A stretch of 64,000 nucleotides of DNA. Origin: Acidovorax radicis N35. GTDB taxonomy: Bacteria; Pseudomonadota; Gammaproteobacteria; Burkholderiales; Burkholderiaceae_C. Below are positions 39,396-49,985 of this stretch, one piece after another (the first letter of the stretch is position 1; every line of letters starts with the position of its first letter). The notes beneath the pieces were generated by a model, which did no database searches, was not told the DNA's origin, and saw nothing but the letters and a program-made list of their open reading frames with translations. The position numbers were made by a program, and so were the translations under genes. The stretch lies in the NCBI RefSeq assembly GCF_000204195.1, contig NZ_AFBG01000018.1, positions 310,001-374,000 of the forward strand. Reading direction: 5' to 3'.

Positions 39396-39461
39396 AGCCA
39401 AAATGGCCTCCAGCGCTTTATCCATAAGCGCTAAATGCTGCTATTTTTGTAGCAAACGCTG
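39396..39461. repeat. Mosaic palindromic repeat, family A, copy 5
   Basis: AAAATGGCCTCC, AGCGCTT...AAGCGCT, then GCTATTTTTGTAGC. This copy is among the best preserved and lies between the convergent fumC and Crp/Fnr genes. Confidence 0.8.
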
Positions 39462-39495
39462 ACTCAAGGCATTGCAACGCTCCCGCGCCGCAGCT

Positions 39496-40269
39496 CTACC
39501 CCTGCTGCGCCAGCGCCTCCAGCTGTTCCTGCTGGTGCACCACGATGCCGCGCTGGTGGATGCCGATGATGCCCTCGCGCTCCATCCACTTGAGTTCCAC
39601 ATTGATGCGCTGGCGCGAGCCGCCCAGCAGTTGTGCCAGCTCGTCCTGCACCAGCGCCAGCCCGATGGCGCCACGCTGGCCGGGCACGGCGGCGCGCTCG
39701 CCGAAGCGGCGCAGCACGTGCAGCAGCTGCTTGGCCAGTCGTGCGCGCAAGGGCAGGGTGGCCATGTCTTCCATCATCCAGTACAGGTAGCGCATGCGGC
39801 GCGCCTGCAGCGTGAGCAGTGCCTCGCCGAACTCGGGGTGTTCGCGCAGCAGCTGGCGGAACACGCCCTCGGCCACGCTCAGCACCGTGGTGGGGCCGTG
39901 GGCGTGCGCGTCGTAGGTATTGGGGCCGCGGTGCAGCACCTCGGCCTCGCCCACCCAGATGCCGGGCTCCACGTAGGCCAGCGTCACCTGCTTGCCCGAC
40001 GGTGTGGTGCGCCGAAACCGGATGGCACCGCTGGCACAGGCAAACCAGTCCTGCGCCAGATCCCCCTGCTCGACGATCATCTGGCCATGCATATAGCGCG
40101 TGATGCGGCCCAGCCGGAAGATGTCATGCCGCAGCGACGGCGTGAGCGCGGCGAACCAGCGGCCCCGGTTGATGGCCTCGCGCTCGGGCAGGCTGAGGAA
40201 GGGGCGTTGCAGGTGGTGGTCGGCCGGGGAATGGGTGGACTCTGGCAAGGCAATGGTGGCGGTGGGCAT
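39496..40269 (-). CDS. Crp/Fnr-family transcriptional regulator
   Basis: The 257-residue regulator has an N-terminal cyclic-nucleotide-binding-like beta barrel (roughly residues 35-140), a dimerisation helix and a C-terminal helix-turn-helix LVQDELAQLLGGSRQRINVE. It has only one Cys (in WFACASG), so it cannot hold an FNR-type [4Fe-4S] cluster. The effector is unknown. I chose ATG at 40269 (MPTATIAL); the upstream extension is basic and overlaps the leader of the next gene. Confidence 0.88.
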   Translation of the reverse strand: MPTATIALPESTHSPADHHLQRPFLSLPEREAINRGRWFAALTPSLRHDIFRLGRITRYMHGQMIVEQGDLAQDWFACASGAIRFRRTTPSGKQVTLAYVEPGIWVGEAEVLHRGPNTYDAHAHGPTTVLSVAEGVFRQLLREHPEFGEALLTLQARRMRYLYWMMEDMATLPLRARLAKQLLHVLRRFGERAAVPGQRGAIGLALVQDELAQLLGGSRQRINVELKWMEREGIIGIHQRGIVVHQQEQLEALAQQG

Positions 40270-40426
40270 GGCGGCAGGCTGGAGTTGGGCGGGGCCGGCC
40301 TGTGCGCAGGGCCGGGCGGAAAGACGGTGAAAAGGCGCAGCATGCCAGTTTAGCGATACAGCCCGCACTGCGATGGTCCTGCACGGCACTTGCGCGACAC
40401 CCCATCGCCGGGTGCCGCAGCCCTGC

Positions 40427-41602
40427 CTACGCTTTGGCGCTGGGGTGCGCCTTGTGCTGCCTTTGTGGCTTGCGCAGAAACGCCAGCAGCCGGCGCTCCG
40501 CCGCACTCAGGCCCCGTGGCGATGTGGTGCCGCCGATGTGATTCCACACCGCCTGCATGCCCGGCCCCGCGTCGGATGCCAGCCGCGAGCCCAGCTCCAG
40601 CACCGCGGGGTGCACGTACGACTTCTTGCACACAGCCGGCGTGTTGCCCAGCTGGCGCGCCACCTCGGCCAGGATGGCCTTGGCGCTGTAGCGCACGTTT
40701 TTGTCGGCCGCGCCGAAGGCGTCGGTCTGGGTGCAGGCCAGGCGTGTCAACTCCAGCGCCTGCGTGGTGCCGTGCCAGGTGCGGAAGTCCTTGGCGGTGA
40801 AGTGATCGCCTTCGATGCTGCTCACGCCCTGTGTGATCTCGCGCAGGTAGTCATTCACGTCGCCCGAGCCCACGGTGCGCGGGGTGCCGTCCTCATCTTC
40901 GTACTGGAAGAGCTCCTGCCCGGGCAACTGCTGGCAGTGGCGCACCACGCGGGCCACGCGGGGGTCGCTGAGTTCGGCCTCCTGCTGCACGCCGCTCTTG
41001 CCCCGAAAACGCAGCTTGAGCTGGCTGCCCTTGACCTGCGCATGCCGCGTGCGCAGCGTGGTCAGGCCGTACGACTTGTTGGTGGCGGCATATTCCTCGT
41101 TGCCTATGCGCAGGAAGGTGGTGTCCAGCAGGCGCACCAGGGTGGCCAGCACCAGGGTGCGGGTCAGCGGCTGGCCGCTGCGGTGCGCCGCCAGCTCGCG
41201 CGCCACGCGGCTGCGGATGCGCGGCAGCGCACGGCCGAAGGCCTGCAGGTGCTCGAACTTGCCCTCGTCGCGCTGCTTGCGCCACTGCGGGTGGTAGCGG
41301 TACTGGCGCCGCCCGCGTGCGTCCAGTCCAGTGGCCTGCAGGTGGCCGTTGGGCAGTGGGCAGATCCAGACGTCGCTGTAGGCGGGCGGGATGGCCAGGC
41401 GCTGGATGCGGGTGATCTCGTCTGGGTCTTGGAGCCACTGGCCATCGGGCTGGCGGTAGCGAAACGCCTTGGCGCCGTTGCGCACGCGGGTGAGGCCGGG
41501 CATGGCGGGTGTGACGTACACCAGCCCACCGGGCAGCTTCTGTGGGCGCGTTGGGGGCCGGGCCGGCGCAGGCGCGCGGGGCGTTGGGGAGAGTGTGGGC
41601 AT
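40427..41602 (-). CDS. DNA topoisomerase IB (poxvirus-like)
   Basis: The 391-residue enzyme relaxes supercoils through a 3'-phosphotyrosine intermediate. The active-site set is visible: Arg in FLRIGNEEYA, Lys in the GLTTLRTRH region, Arg/His in KDFRTWHGT and the nucleophile Tyr in CKKSYVHPAVLE. The N-terminal domain PPAYSDVWICPLPNGHLQAT is also typical. Bacterial homologues of the poxvirus enzyme occur sporadically in Proteobacteria and Deinococcus. It stands alone, with a family A repeat upstream. Confidence 0.93.
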   Translation of the reverse strand: MPTLSPTPRAPAPARPPTRPQKLPGGLVYVTPAMPGLTRVRNGAKAFRYRQPDGQWLQDPDEITRIQRLAIPPAYSDVWICPLPNGHLQATGLDARGRRQYRYHPQWRKQRDEGKFEHLQAFGRALPRIRSRVARELAAHRSGQPLTRTLVLATLVRLLDTTFLRIGNEEYAATNKSYGLTTLRTRHAQVKGSQLKLRFRGKSGVQQEAELSDPRVARVVRHCQQLPGQELFQYEDEDGTPRTVGSGDVNDYLREITQGVSSIEGDHFTAKDFRTWHGTTQALELTRLACTQTDAFGAADKNVRYSAKAILAEVARQLGNTPAVCKKSYVHPAVLELGSRLASDAGPGMQAVWNHIGGTTSPRGLSAAERRLLAFLRKPQRQHKAHPSAKA

Positions 41603-41737
41603 CGGGGCGAACAGGTGGTAAGGGCCAGTGGGTAGCCCCGATCACACCTGTGCCCGGGCGGTGACGGTGTAGGTGCGCTCCGTGCGCAGGGGTGAGACAG
41701 GGACCGAATCGGTAGCCTGTTGTGCCACCATTGTGGG

Positions 41738-41795
41738 TAAAAAATGGATCCTGCGCTTATTGGATAAGCGCAAGTAGCTACAAAAAATGTAGCAA
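41738..41795. repeat. Mosaic palindromic repeat, family A, copy 6
   Basis: TGCGCTTATTGGATAAGCGCA followed by AAGTAGCTAC and GTAGCAAT, between the response regulator stop and the topoisomerase IB start. It shares words and spacings with the coding copy at 20206. Confidence 0.8.
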
Positions 41796-41815
41796 TCTGC
41801 TTGATCGGACCACGC

Positions 41816-42514
41816 TCAATCGGCCGCAGTCGGGTCCAGGGCAAAACCCACGCCATACACCGAACGAATCCAGTCGCTGCCATCGGCACTGGCGGCCTTG
41901 AGCTTCTTGCGCAGGTTCTTGATGTGGCTGTCGATGGCGCGCTCGTTCACGTCCAGCGTGTCGTCGTACGCTTGGTCCAGCAGCTGCGCGCGCGAGAAGA
42001 TGCGCCCGCGCTGGCGGGCCAGCACCTGCAGCAGCCGGAACTCGCGCCGCGTGAGGCCCAGTGGCGTGCCGTGCAGTGTGGCCTGCCAGTGCGATTCGTC
42101 CAGCATCAGCGCCGCCACCGTGGTGGTGGCTGCCGGGGGCTCTTGCGCGGCGGCGGTGCGGCGCAGCACGGCCTTGGCGCGCGCCACCACTTCGCGCGGC
42201 GAAAAAGGCTTGCAGATGTAGTCGTCCGCGCCCAGCTCCAGGCCGATGAGCCGGTCCACTTCTTCGACGCGTGCGGTCAGCATGATGATGGGGTGCTGTG
42301 TGTGGCGGCGTGCCTGGCGCAGCACCTCCAGGCCATCCATGCCGGGCAGCATGATGTCCAGCAGCGTGAGGTCGGGCGGCGCGGCCAGCATGCTGGCGAG
42401 CGCCGCGCGGCCATCGGCCTGGTGTTCAACGGTATAGCCCGCGTGGCGCAGGTAGTCGACCACGATGGCGGCGATGTCGGGTTCGTCTTCGACGACGAGG
42501 ATGCGGTGGCTCAT
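41816..42514 (-). CDS. BaeR-like OmpR-family response regulator
   Basis: The 232-residue response regulator has a receiver domain (acidic pocket VVEDEPD, phospho-acceptor Asp in TLLDIMLPG, Lys in CKPFSP) and a winged-helix output domain ending in SVYGVGFAL. The domain layout and the DxNERAIDSHIKNLRKK recognition region resemble the BaeR group, which controls envelope-stress and efflux genes. Its start overlaps the stop of the kinase gene by 4 bp. Confidence 0.9.
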   Translation of the reverse strand: MSHRILVVEDEPDIAAIVVDYLRHAGYTVEHQADGRAALASMLAAPPDLTLLDIMLPGMDGLEVLRQARRHTQHPIIMLTARVEEVDRLIGLELGADDYICKPFSPREVVARAKAVLRRTAAAQEPPAATTTVAALMLDESHWQATLHGTPLGLTRREFRLLQVLARQRGRIFSRAQLLDQAYDDTLDVNERAIDSHIKNLRKKLKAASADGSDWIRSVYGVGFALDPTAAD

Positions 42515-44109
42515 GAGGGGTTGTCCAGCAGTGGCAGTTGCAGCGTGATGCGCAGACCGCCCAGGGGGGAGGTGTCGGCCACCAGCGTGCCGCCGTGCGC
42601 GAGCACGATGGCGCGGCAGATCGCCAGACCCAGGCCGGAACCGCCATGGTCGCGGTTGCGCGAGGTTTCGGCGCGGTACAGGCGGTCAAAGATGCGTGGC
42701 AGCTCGTGGGGGGGCACGCCGGGCGCGCTGTCGTCCAGCTGCACCTGCAGTTGGGCGGCTCCATCGGCCGGTGGCAACAGGCGTGCCGAGAGGCGCAGCA
42801 GGCCGCCCGCATCGGTGTAGCGCAGGCTGTTTTCCAGCAGGTTCAAGAACACCTGGTGCAGTTGCTGCGCATCGCCGCGCACCAGTGGGGCGGGTATTGG
42901 GGCGGGCGTTGACACGGACGACTGCGCAGCCAGGGCGTCCAGGCCCGTGGTATCTACATCGATGGCGGCCTGCGCCAGGCGCGGGCGCATCGACGCCAGT
43001 GCTTCGGTCAGCAGCGACAGCGGGTGCACGGGCACCTGGGCCGATGGTGCGCTGGTGCCAGCGGCGTCCAGGCTGGCACGCAGGTCGCCCACCAGCTGAA
43101 TCAGGCGCATCACCTGCCGGTGCAGGCGCAGCGCGGTCTTGTCGTCAAAGGGGCGCACGCCGTCCTGCACGGCTTCGATCTCGGCGCGCATGGCGGCCAG
43201 GGGGGTGCGCAGCTCGTGGGCCACGTCGCCCAGCCACTGGCGGCGCGAGGACTCGATGCTGCTCAGTTGTTCGGCCATGGTGTTGAAGGTGCGGGCCAGC
43301 TGGGCCAGTTCATCGTTGCCGTGCACAGGCACCCGGGTGTGCAAGTGGCCCTGCGCAATGCCGCGTGCGCCGGTGGCCAGGGCTTCGACCGGCGCCAGCC
43401 AGCGCCGTGCCAGCCAGCCCGACAGCAGCAGTGCCAGCGCCAGGCCGGCCAGGCCTGTCCACGCCACAAAGCCCAGGTGTTGCGCCAGAAAGGCCTGGTC
43501 GGCATCGCTGCGCACGCCCTGCGGGGGGGCCAGCACCAGCTGGCCGATGGTCTGGCCATCGGCACCGGTCAGGGCCAGGCGCGCGCTGCCGGGCTGGGGC
43601 GTGGCACCTGCCACCAGGTTTTGCTGTGCATCCACCAGGCCCAGGCGGGGGAACAGGTCATCGGGGTGGCGTTGTGGGCCACCCGCGCTGCGCTCGCCCG
43701 GGGGCGGGCCGCCGTCGGGGGGCGGTGGCGGGGGCTGCTGCATGCTGCGGTCCACTGCCGGGTTGCCGTTCGCCAGTTCGGGGGGCATGCCGGGCGGACC
43801 GCTCCGGTCGGTGGGCGGGGGGGCTTCAGCGCCCTGGGCGCCTGAGCGGCGCAGGCTTGCCCCTGGGTGGCTGAGCTGGCCCCAGAGGCGGGGCTGGTTG
43901 CGCAGGGTGTCCCAGCCGCCCGTCTGCGTGTGGTGGGCCTGCAGGCGCTCGGCCAGCCAGCCCATGCGGGCCAGTTCGATCTCTGCCACATACGGCCCCA
44001 GGCCCCGCTGTAGACCCAGGCGCGAAAAGCCCGCAAAAATCAGCAGCAAGGCCACCAGCAGGGCGGCCAGGGCGATGAAGGCTTTGCGGTGCAGGGTCAG
44101 GTGGGGCAT
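42511..44109 (-). CDS. BaeS-like sensor histidine kinase with Pro/Gly-rich periplasmic region
   Basis: The 532-residue membrane kinase has a first helix at residues 9-30, a periplasmic region to about residue 185 with an unusual low-complexity Pro/Gly stretch (QQPPPPPPDGGPPPGERSA), a second helix, HAMP, then HisKA with a normal H box (AHELRTPLAAMRAEIEA) and HATPase_c with GGSGLGLAICRA. I chose ATG at 44109 (MPHLTLHRK), because the longer frame adds an Arg-rich stretch overlapping the upstream gene. It is co-oriented with and 20 bp downstream of a small exported protein. Confidence 0.9.
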   Translation of the reverse strand: MPHLTLHRKAFIALAALLVALLLIFAGFSRLGLQRGLGPYVAEIELARMGWLAERLQAHHTQTGGWDTLRNQPRLWGQLSHPGASLRRSGAQGAEAPPPTDRSGPPGMPPELANGNPAVDRSMQQPPPPPPDGGPPPGERSAGGPQRHPDDLFPRLGLVDAQQNLVAGATPQPGSARLALTGADGQTIGQLVLAPPQGVRSDADQAFLAQHLGFVAWTGLAGLALALLLSGWLARRWLAPVEALATGARGIAQGHLHTRVPVHGNDELAQLARTFNTMAEQLSSIESSRRQWLGDVAHELRTPLAAMRAEIEAVQDGVRPFDDKTALRLHRQVMRLIQLVGDLRASLDAAGTSAPSAQVPVHPLSLLTEALASMRPRLAQAAIDVDTTGLDALAAQSSVSTPAPIPAPLVRGDAQQLHQVFLNLLENSLRYTDAGGLLRLSARLLPPADGAAQLQVQLDDSAPGVPPHELPRIFDRLYRAETSRNRDHGGSGLGLAICRAIVLAHGGTLVADTSPLGGLRITLQLPLLDNPS

Positions 44110-44129
44110 CGATGGGGGAGCAGGTGTCG

Positions 44130-44432
44130 TCAGCGGGCGGGGGGCGGGCCGCCTGCTCCGCCGGGGCCGCCAGGCCCGCCTGCGGGCATGGCCACCAGGG
44201 TGCCGCCCATTGTGCGGCATGTGCCTGCGAGCGATTTGCCATCGGGCATGGTCAAGGTCACGCTGGCGCCTTCGGTCTTGCCCTTGCAGGCGGCATAGGC
44301 CTCGGGCGGCGGCGCGGGTGGGTCCTGCCGGCCCTGGGATTGCGCCAGCACGGGGGTGGCGGATGTTGCAGCCAGCATGGCCGTGAGCGCCACGCGGGCC
44401 AGCCAGCGGGGACGAAGAGAGTGCATAGGCAT
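44130..44432 (-). CDS. Small exported Gly/Pro-rich protein upstream of the kinase
   Basis: The 100-residue protein has a signal peptide ending in TPVLAQ. The mature part has a motif PPPEAYAACKGKTEGASVTL with one Cys, followed by PDGKSLAGTC with a second Cys, suggesting a disulfide, and ends in a Gly/Pro-rich tail. I recall similar small proteins next to BaeSR-type kinases but know no function. It could be a periplasmic ligand or accessory of the adjacent kinase, whose sensor region is also Pro/Gly-rich; this is inference. Confidence 0.7.
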   Translation of the reverse strand: MPMHSLRPRWLARVALTAMLAATSATPVLAQSQGRQDPPAPPPEAYAACKGKTEGASVTLTMPDGKSLAGTCRTMGGTLVAMPAGGPGGPGGAGGPPPAR

Positions 44433-44610
44433 GGTGTTTTTCTTTCAGTGTTGTGGAGAAAAGAGGTCAGCGAGTCAGCGCCAGCACGTGCTACCGGCGC
44501 GGCGCGTGTGAGGGCGCAGTGGATTAAGGAAAGCGTTTGACGGGTGGGGCATGCCGTCAGAAACCGGCGCCGCCCAGGCCAGTGCACCCGTGGAACCGGC
44601 TTGGCCGGGC

Positions 44611-44662
44611 CACCGGGTGCGTCCCCCTCCGGGGGAAGGTGCCAAAGGCGACTCAGGGGGAC
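44611..44662. repeat. GC-rich palindromic repeat, family B, copy 2
   Basis: CCACCGGGTGCG, TCCCCCTCCGGGGGA, AGGTGCCAAAGGCGACTCAGGGGG. As at 8488-8542, it lies directly after the stop of a minus-strand gene (here 7 bp away), with the same orientation relative to that gene. Confidence 0.75.
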
Positions 44663-44668
44663 TTTCAG

Positions 44669-45532
44669 TCAAGCAGCGATCGAGATCGTGATGTTGGCCG
44701 AGTACCCGCCGCCGCTGTTGGCCTGCATGGTGGTCATTTCCAGCGTGGTGCCGTCGCTGAAGACGTTGTCCGTGGCAAACGACATGGAGGCCAGGTTGCG
44801 CACGCTGGCGCTGTAGCCCGAATTGGCGCTGTAGATGGTGCTGAGCAAGGCCGTGGGGAAGGCCAGTTGCGTGGTCTTGATCTTGTTGCTCGCGTTGCTG
44901 GCTGCGGCCAGGCTGCGGTACACCTCCAGGTGCATGTGTGGCATGCGGCCCGCGTAGCAGCCGGGCACGACGGTGGTGAAGGTGACGGTGCCGTTCGCAT
45001 CGGTGGCCTGCACGCCGCGCAGGTAGTTGTCGGCGATGTTGCTGGAGCTGTACACGGAATAGTTGCCGTCCTGCGTGCAATGCCACAGGTAGATGGCGTA
45101 GCCGGACAGCGCGGCGCAGCTCGCGTTGGTATTGGTCAGTGTGATCGTGATGGTGAACGGCACGCCGCTGACCTGCGTGGACGAACCGATGGAGCTGCGG
45201 ATGTCCGAGCGCACGATGCCACTGAGCGCCAGCACGTTGTAGGTGTTGTTGCTGGCATTGGAGCCATCGGCAGGGTAGGGGCCGGCGGTCTCCTCGGGGA
45301 CGACCGAGCAGGTGGTTGTGGTGCCGGTTCCTGTGCCGGTACCTGTTCCCGTGCCGGTGCCGGTATCAGTGGTGTCGGTGGTGTCTGTGTCGCTGCCCCC
45401 ACCCCCGCAGCCCAACAGGGTGGCCATGCCCAGCGAGCCCAGGGCGTTCAGGGCAAAGCGGCGGTTGGAGGGCGTCTGCGCGGCTGCGACAAAGGGGGCG
45501 ACGGTGGTTTGGGCGGCGGTGGTGCGGTCCAT
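44669..45532 (-). CDS. Secreted intradiol-dioxygenase-like lipoprotein
   Basis: The 287-residue protein has an N-terminal export signal with a lipobox-like LLGC, then a Ser/Asp/Thr/Gly linker made of TG dipeptide repeats (about residues 55-75), then an intradiol ring-cleavage dioxygenase fold: PEETAGPYPADG, YLWHCTQDGNYS (Tyr/His ligand region) and GRMPHMHLEVY (His-x-His). Cytoplasmic members cleave catechols with Fe3+; exported members are common in bacteria but little studied. The start at 45532 (MDRTTAAQ) follows GGAGAAATCC. It precedes the small exported protein and two-component system. Confidence 0.85.
   Translation of the reverse strand: MDRTTAAQTTVAPFVAAAQTPSNRRFALNALGSLGMATLLGCGGGGSDTDTTDTTDTGTGTGTGTGTGTGTTTTCSVVPEETAGPYPADGSNASNNTYNVLALSGIVRSDIRSSIGSSTQVSGVPFTITITLTNTNASCAALSGYAIYLWHCTQDGNYSVYSSSNIADNYLRGVQATDANGTVTFTTVVPGCYAGRMPHMHLEVYRSLAAASNASNKIKTTQLAFPTALLSTIYSANSGYSASVRNLASMSFATDNVFSDGTTLEMTTMQANSGGGYSANITISIAA
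45311..45396. repeat. Imperfect tandem repeat encoding the TG/DT linker
   Basis: Imperfect 6-base units (GTGCCG, GTTCCT, GTACCT, GTCGGT and relatives on the plus strand) encode the alternating Thr-Gly and Asp-Thr linker of the secreted dioxygenase. Such units can change in number by slippage without shifting the frame. Confidence 0.65.
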
Positions 45533-45610
45533 GGATTTCTCCTGCAAGTGGGGTATGGCCTGCACTGTGCCGCCCGATTGGGGAGAAATTTGGGAGCAAA
45601 AACGGTCCGA

Positions 45611-45675
45611 TTGATTGCTATGATTTATATAGCTTTAAAAGCCCGGCCGTAAAGCGGAAGAGCGCTTTTTATTGC
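45611..45675. repeat. Mosaic palindromic repeat, family A, variant copy 7
   Basis: TTGCTATGATTTATATAGCTTT followed by AAAGCGGAAGAGCGCTTTTT. Both palindromes are present but diverged. It lies in the gap between the dioxygenase start and the RDD gene stop. Confidence 0.55.
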
Positions 45676-45711
45676 GAAGACGGGATCCGAACTCCCGCCT
45701 TGGTCAAGGCT

Positions 45712-46803
45712 TTACCTGGCGATCCCTGTGGCTTCGTGCCGACAGCTGAAAGACCGGTCGCTGCGCGCAATGTCGTCGCTGCCGCACTGCCATTTGTGGA
45801 TGTCCGTCTGCTGTTTGCGGGTGCGCAGCACCGGGGTGTAGACCAGGTGCTTGCCAGCCAGCGCCATGTCGCCTGTGCTATCGGCAATGGTCAGCCGCAC
45901 CACGCCATTGGCTGGATCGATGGCCATGGCCTGGAAACCTGCGGGAAGCTGCCCGGGCCGGCCCAGGCCCACGGTGGCTGCGCTGGTGGGGAAGGCGCCC
46001 GTGCTCTGGTAGTGGTTCTCGACCAGCCGCAGCACGGTGCGCGCCGCGCCGTCCAGCTGGCGCACCATCTCGCGGCGGGGATTGGCGGGCTCGTCGCCCT
46101 GGTTCCACAGCACCACGGCCACCATCGCCGCAAAGCTGAAGGCGGCCACCCCTGCCAGCATGACCAGTCCCTTGAGGAACCAGCCGGGGCCACGGACCAA
46201 GGCCACTGCCTTCTGGATGGCGGTGTCGCTGGCACGGCGGGACACCACGAAGGTGCCGGTCATCGAACTGTGCAGGCCCCGCTCGCCAAACAGGGCGGTC
46301 AGCAAACGGTGCAGCAGGAATGGCACCGCCAGTGTCAGCCCCAGGGTGAGCGAATACTTCAGAAAATGCCGCAGCACGGACCGCACGAGGCCCGGGCGCT
46401 CGCCCGAGCGGGTGACTACGCGCTGGCCCAGCAGCCGCTTGCCGACAGAGCCCTGGCCCAGCGCGTCCGTCAGCGCCGGGATGAACAGGCCCAGGGTGCC
46501 CAGCGCCAGCGCCACCGGGTAGGTGGAGGCGGGCGCACTGTCAAAGGTCGTACGGGCAAACACCCAGGCCAGAGCCAACGCCATCGGGATGGCCACCATG
46601 GTCACCCCATCGATCAGCGTGGCGCCCAGGCGTGCCATGGTGCCCGGGAACACATCTTCGAGCTGCAGGTTCGTCTGGGTTTGCGGGGGCTTGTCAGGGG
46701 CTGATGCTGATGCCTGCCCGCCGGCCACGGCCAGCGGCGCCTGGCAGCTGAAGCAGTGTGTGTAGGAGGCAGGGTTCTGCCAGTTGCAAAGGGGGCATTG
46801 CAT
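45712..46803 (-). CDS. Zinc-ribbon/RDD membrane protein with pilin-like C-terminal domain
   Basis: The 363-residue protein has an N-terminal zinc ribbon MQCPLCNWQNPASYTHCFSC, an RDD domain with Arg/Asp motifs in GTMARLGATLIDG and GQGSVGKRLLGQRVV over three or four helices, another helix near residue 220 (GLVMLAGVAAFSFAAMVAVV), then a periplasmic part resembling a type IV pilin globular domain: AARTVLRLVENHYQSTGAFP, LPAGFQAMAIDPANG, VRLTIAD and a Cys pair in WQCGSDD and SFSCR as in pilin disulfide loops. Function unknown. A 10-bp tandem repeat lies 28-77 bp upstream of its start. Confidence 0.8.
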   Translation of the reverse strand: MQCPLCNWQNPASYTHCFSCQAPLAVAGGQASASAPDKPPQTQTNLQLEDVFPGTMARLGATLIDGVTMVAIPMALALAWVFARTTFDSAPASTYPVALALGTLGLFIPALTDALGQGSVGKRLLGQRVVTRSGERPGLVRSVLRHFLKYSLTLGLTLAVPFLLHRLLTALFGERGLHSSMTGTFVVSRRASDTAIQKAVALVRGPGWFLKGLVMLAGVAAFSFAAMVAVVLWNQGDEPANPRREMVRQLDGAARTVLRLVENHYQSTGAFPTSAATVGLGRPGQLPAGFQAMAIDPANGVVRLTIADSTGDMALAGKHLVYTPVLRTRKQQTDIHKWQCGSDDIARSDRSFSCRHEATGIAR

Positions 46804-46830
46804 GGTGGGTGCGCAGCAAAAGGGACAAAG

Positions 46831-46880
46831 GGTGAAAAGGGGCGAAAAGGGGCGAAAGGGGGCGAAAGGGGGCGAAAGGG
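46831..46880. repeat. Five tandem 10-bp repeats upstream of the RDD gene
   Basis: Five contiguous units of GGCGAAAGGG (the first two slightly diverged) lie between the upstream terminator and the RDD start. A promoter for that gene would have to overlap or adjoin this array. Confidence 0.85.
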
Positions 46881-46887
46881 GAAATGT

Positions 46888-46916
46888 AAAAGAGGCCGCT
46901 CTGGGCGGCCTCTTTT
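46888..46916 (-). terminator. Bidirectional terminator downstream of the UPF0114 gene
   Basis: AAAAGAGGCCGC and GCGGCCTCTTTT form a 12-bp stem with flanking A and T runs, just after the minus-strand gene at 46931. It separates that gene from the RDD gene. Confidence 0.85.
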
Positions 46917-46930
46917 ATGGGGGGGTCGTG

Positions 46931-47539
46931 TCAGTGGCGCGCGGGGGGCGCGGAGTGCGACATCAGCCGGTCCGTCAGGGCAATGGCCAGTGCGCTCAGC
47001 AGGAACACCACGTGGATGATGGTCTGCCACATCAGCACCTTGATGTCATAGTTGGCGGCGTTGATGAAGGTCTTGAGCAGGTGGATCGAGCTGATGCCGA
47101 TGATGGCGGTGGCCAGCTTGACCTTGAGCACGGAGGCGTTCACGTGGCTCAGCCATTCGGGCTGGTCGGGGTGGTCTTCCAGGTGCAGGCGCGAGACAAA
47201 GGTCTCATAGCCGCCCACGATCACCATGATCAGCAGGTTGGAGATCATCACCACGTCGATCAGCGCCAGCACCACCAGCATGATGATGGTCTCGTTGAGC
47301 GCGGTCACCTCGAAGTCGCTCTTGTAGCCGATGCTCGACACCAGTTGCTTGAGCGCCGCCGTGTTGCCGAAAGCGGCCTCGATCAGGTGCACCAGCTCCA
47401 CCCAGAAGTGAAACACATACACCGCCTGCGCCAGGATCAGGCCCAGGTACAGGGGCAGCTGCAGCCACCGACTGGCAAAAATCAGCGAGGGCAGGGGGCG
47501 CATGGGCGAGGGAGTGGCGGGGTTTTTGGGGAGGGACAT
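46931..47539 (-). CDS. UPF0114 (YqhA-like) membrane protein
   Basis: The 202-residue integral membrane protein has about four helices: [58 protein letters not shown] and a C-terminal [17 protein letters not shown]. The order matches the UPF0114/TIGR00645 family; the role is unknown. The start MSLPKNP at 47539 is used; the longer frame overlaps the divergent acs leader. Confidence 0.88.
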   Translation of the reverse strand: MSLPKNPATPSPMRPLPSLIFASRWLQLPLYLGLILAQAVYVFHFWVELVHLIEAAFGNTAALKQLVSSIGYKSDFEVTALNETIIMLVVLALIDVVMISNLLIMVIVGGYETFVSRLHLEDHPDQPEWLSHVNASVLKVKLATAIIGISSIHLLKTFINAANYDIKVLMWQTIIHVVFLLSALAIALTDRLMSHSAPPARH

Positions 47540-47726
47540 GGAATGTAGGGTGGGTCTTGGGTCGCGCGATTTTAGGGGTGCCGCGTGACACCCCTCGCGC
47601 GCAAGTGCTTTCCTGTGCAGGGGCAGGTTGCCGATTCTGTAAGCTTCGTGCCAGTCAGTGGCTTGTAAGTGCCGCGCCCGACAGTACCGCCCAATTCCAA
47701 TTCCATCAGACCCAGGAGACAACACC

Positions 47727-49721
<1,995 letters not shown>

Positions 49722-49985
49722 TCTAGAAGGCGCCGAAAGGCGCCAGCGCAGCGTTTGCCGGATTCGGGGACACCCATATCGCGGAGCGATTTGGTGTGAC
49801 CACAAAATCCCGTCAACGATCCACTGCGTTTGCTGGGCGCCTCAGGGTGCCCCTCCTCGCTCAGCCCTTACTGTAGGACACCGCCTGAAATCAACCTCCT
49901 GCGGGCCGTAGCGGCTTCTGCATGCGTTACAACGGGGCATGGCGCTTGCGGATCTTCGCCTGGGCGCTGCCTACCGGAGGTTTCC

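Noticed and set aside
46831-46880. Short tandem units considered as a CRISPR array
   Set aside because: The units are 10 bp and contiguous, with no spacers and no cas genes nearby.
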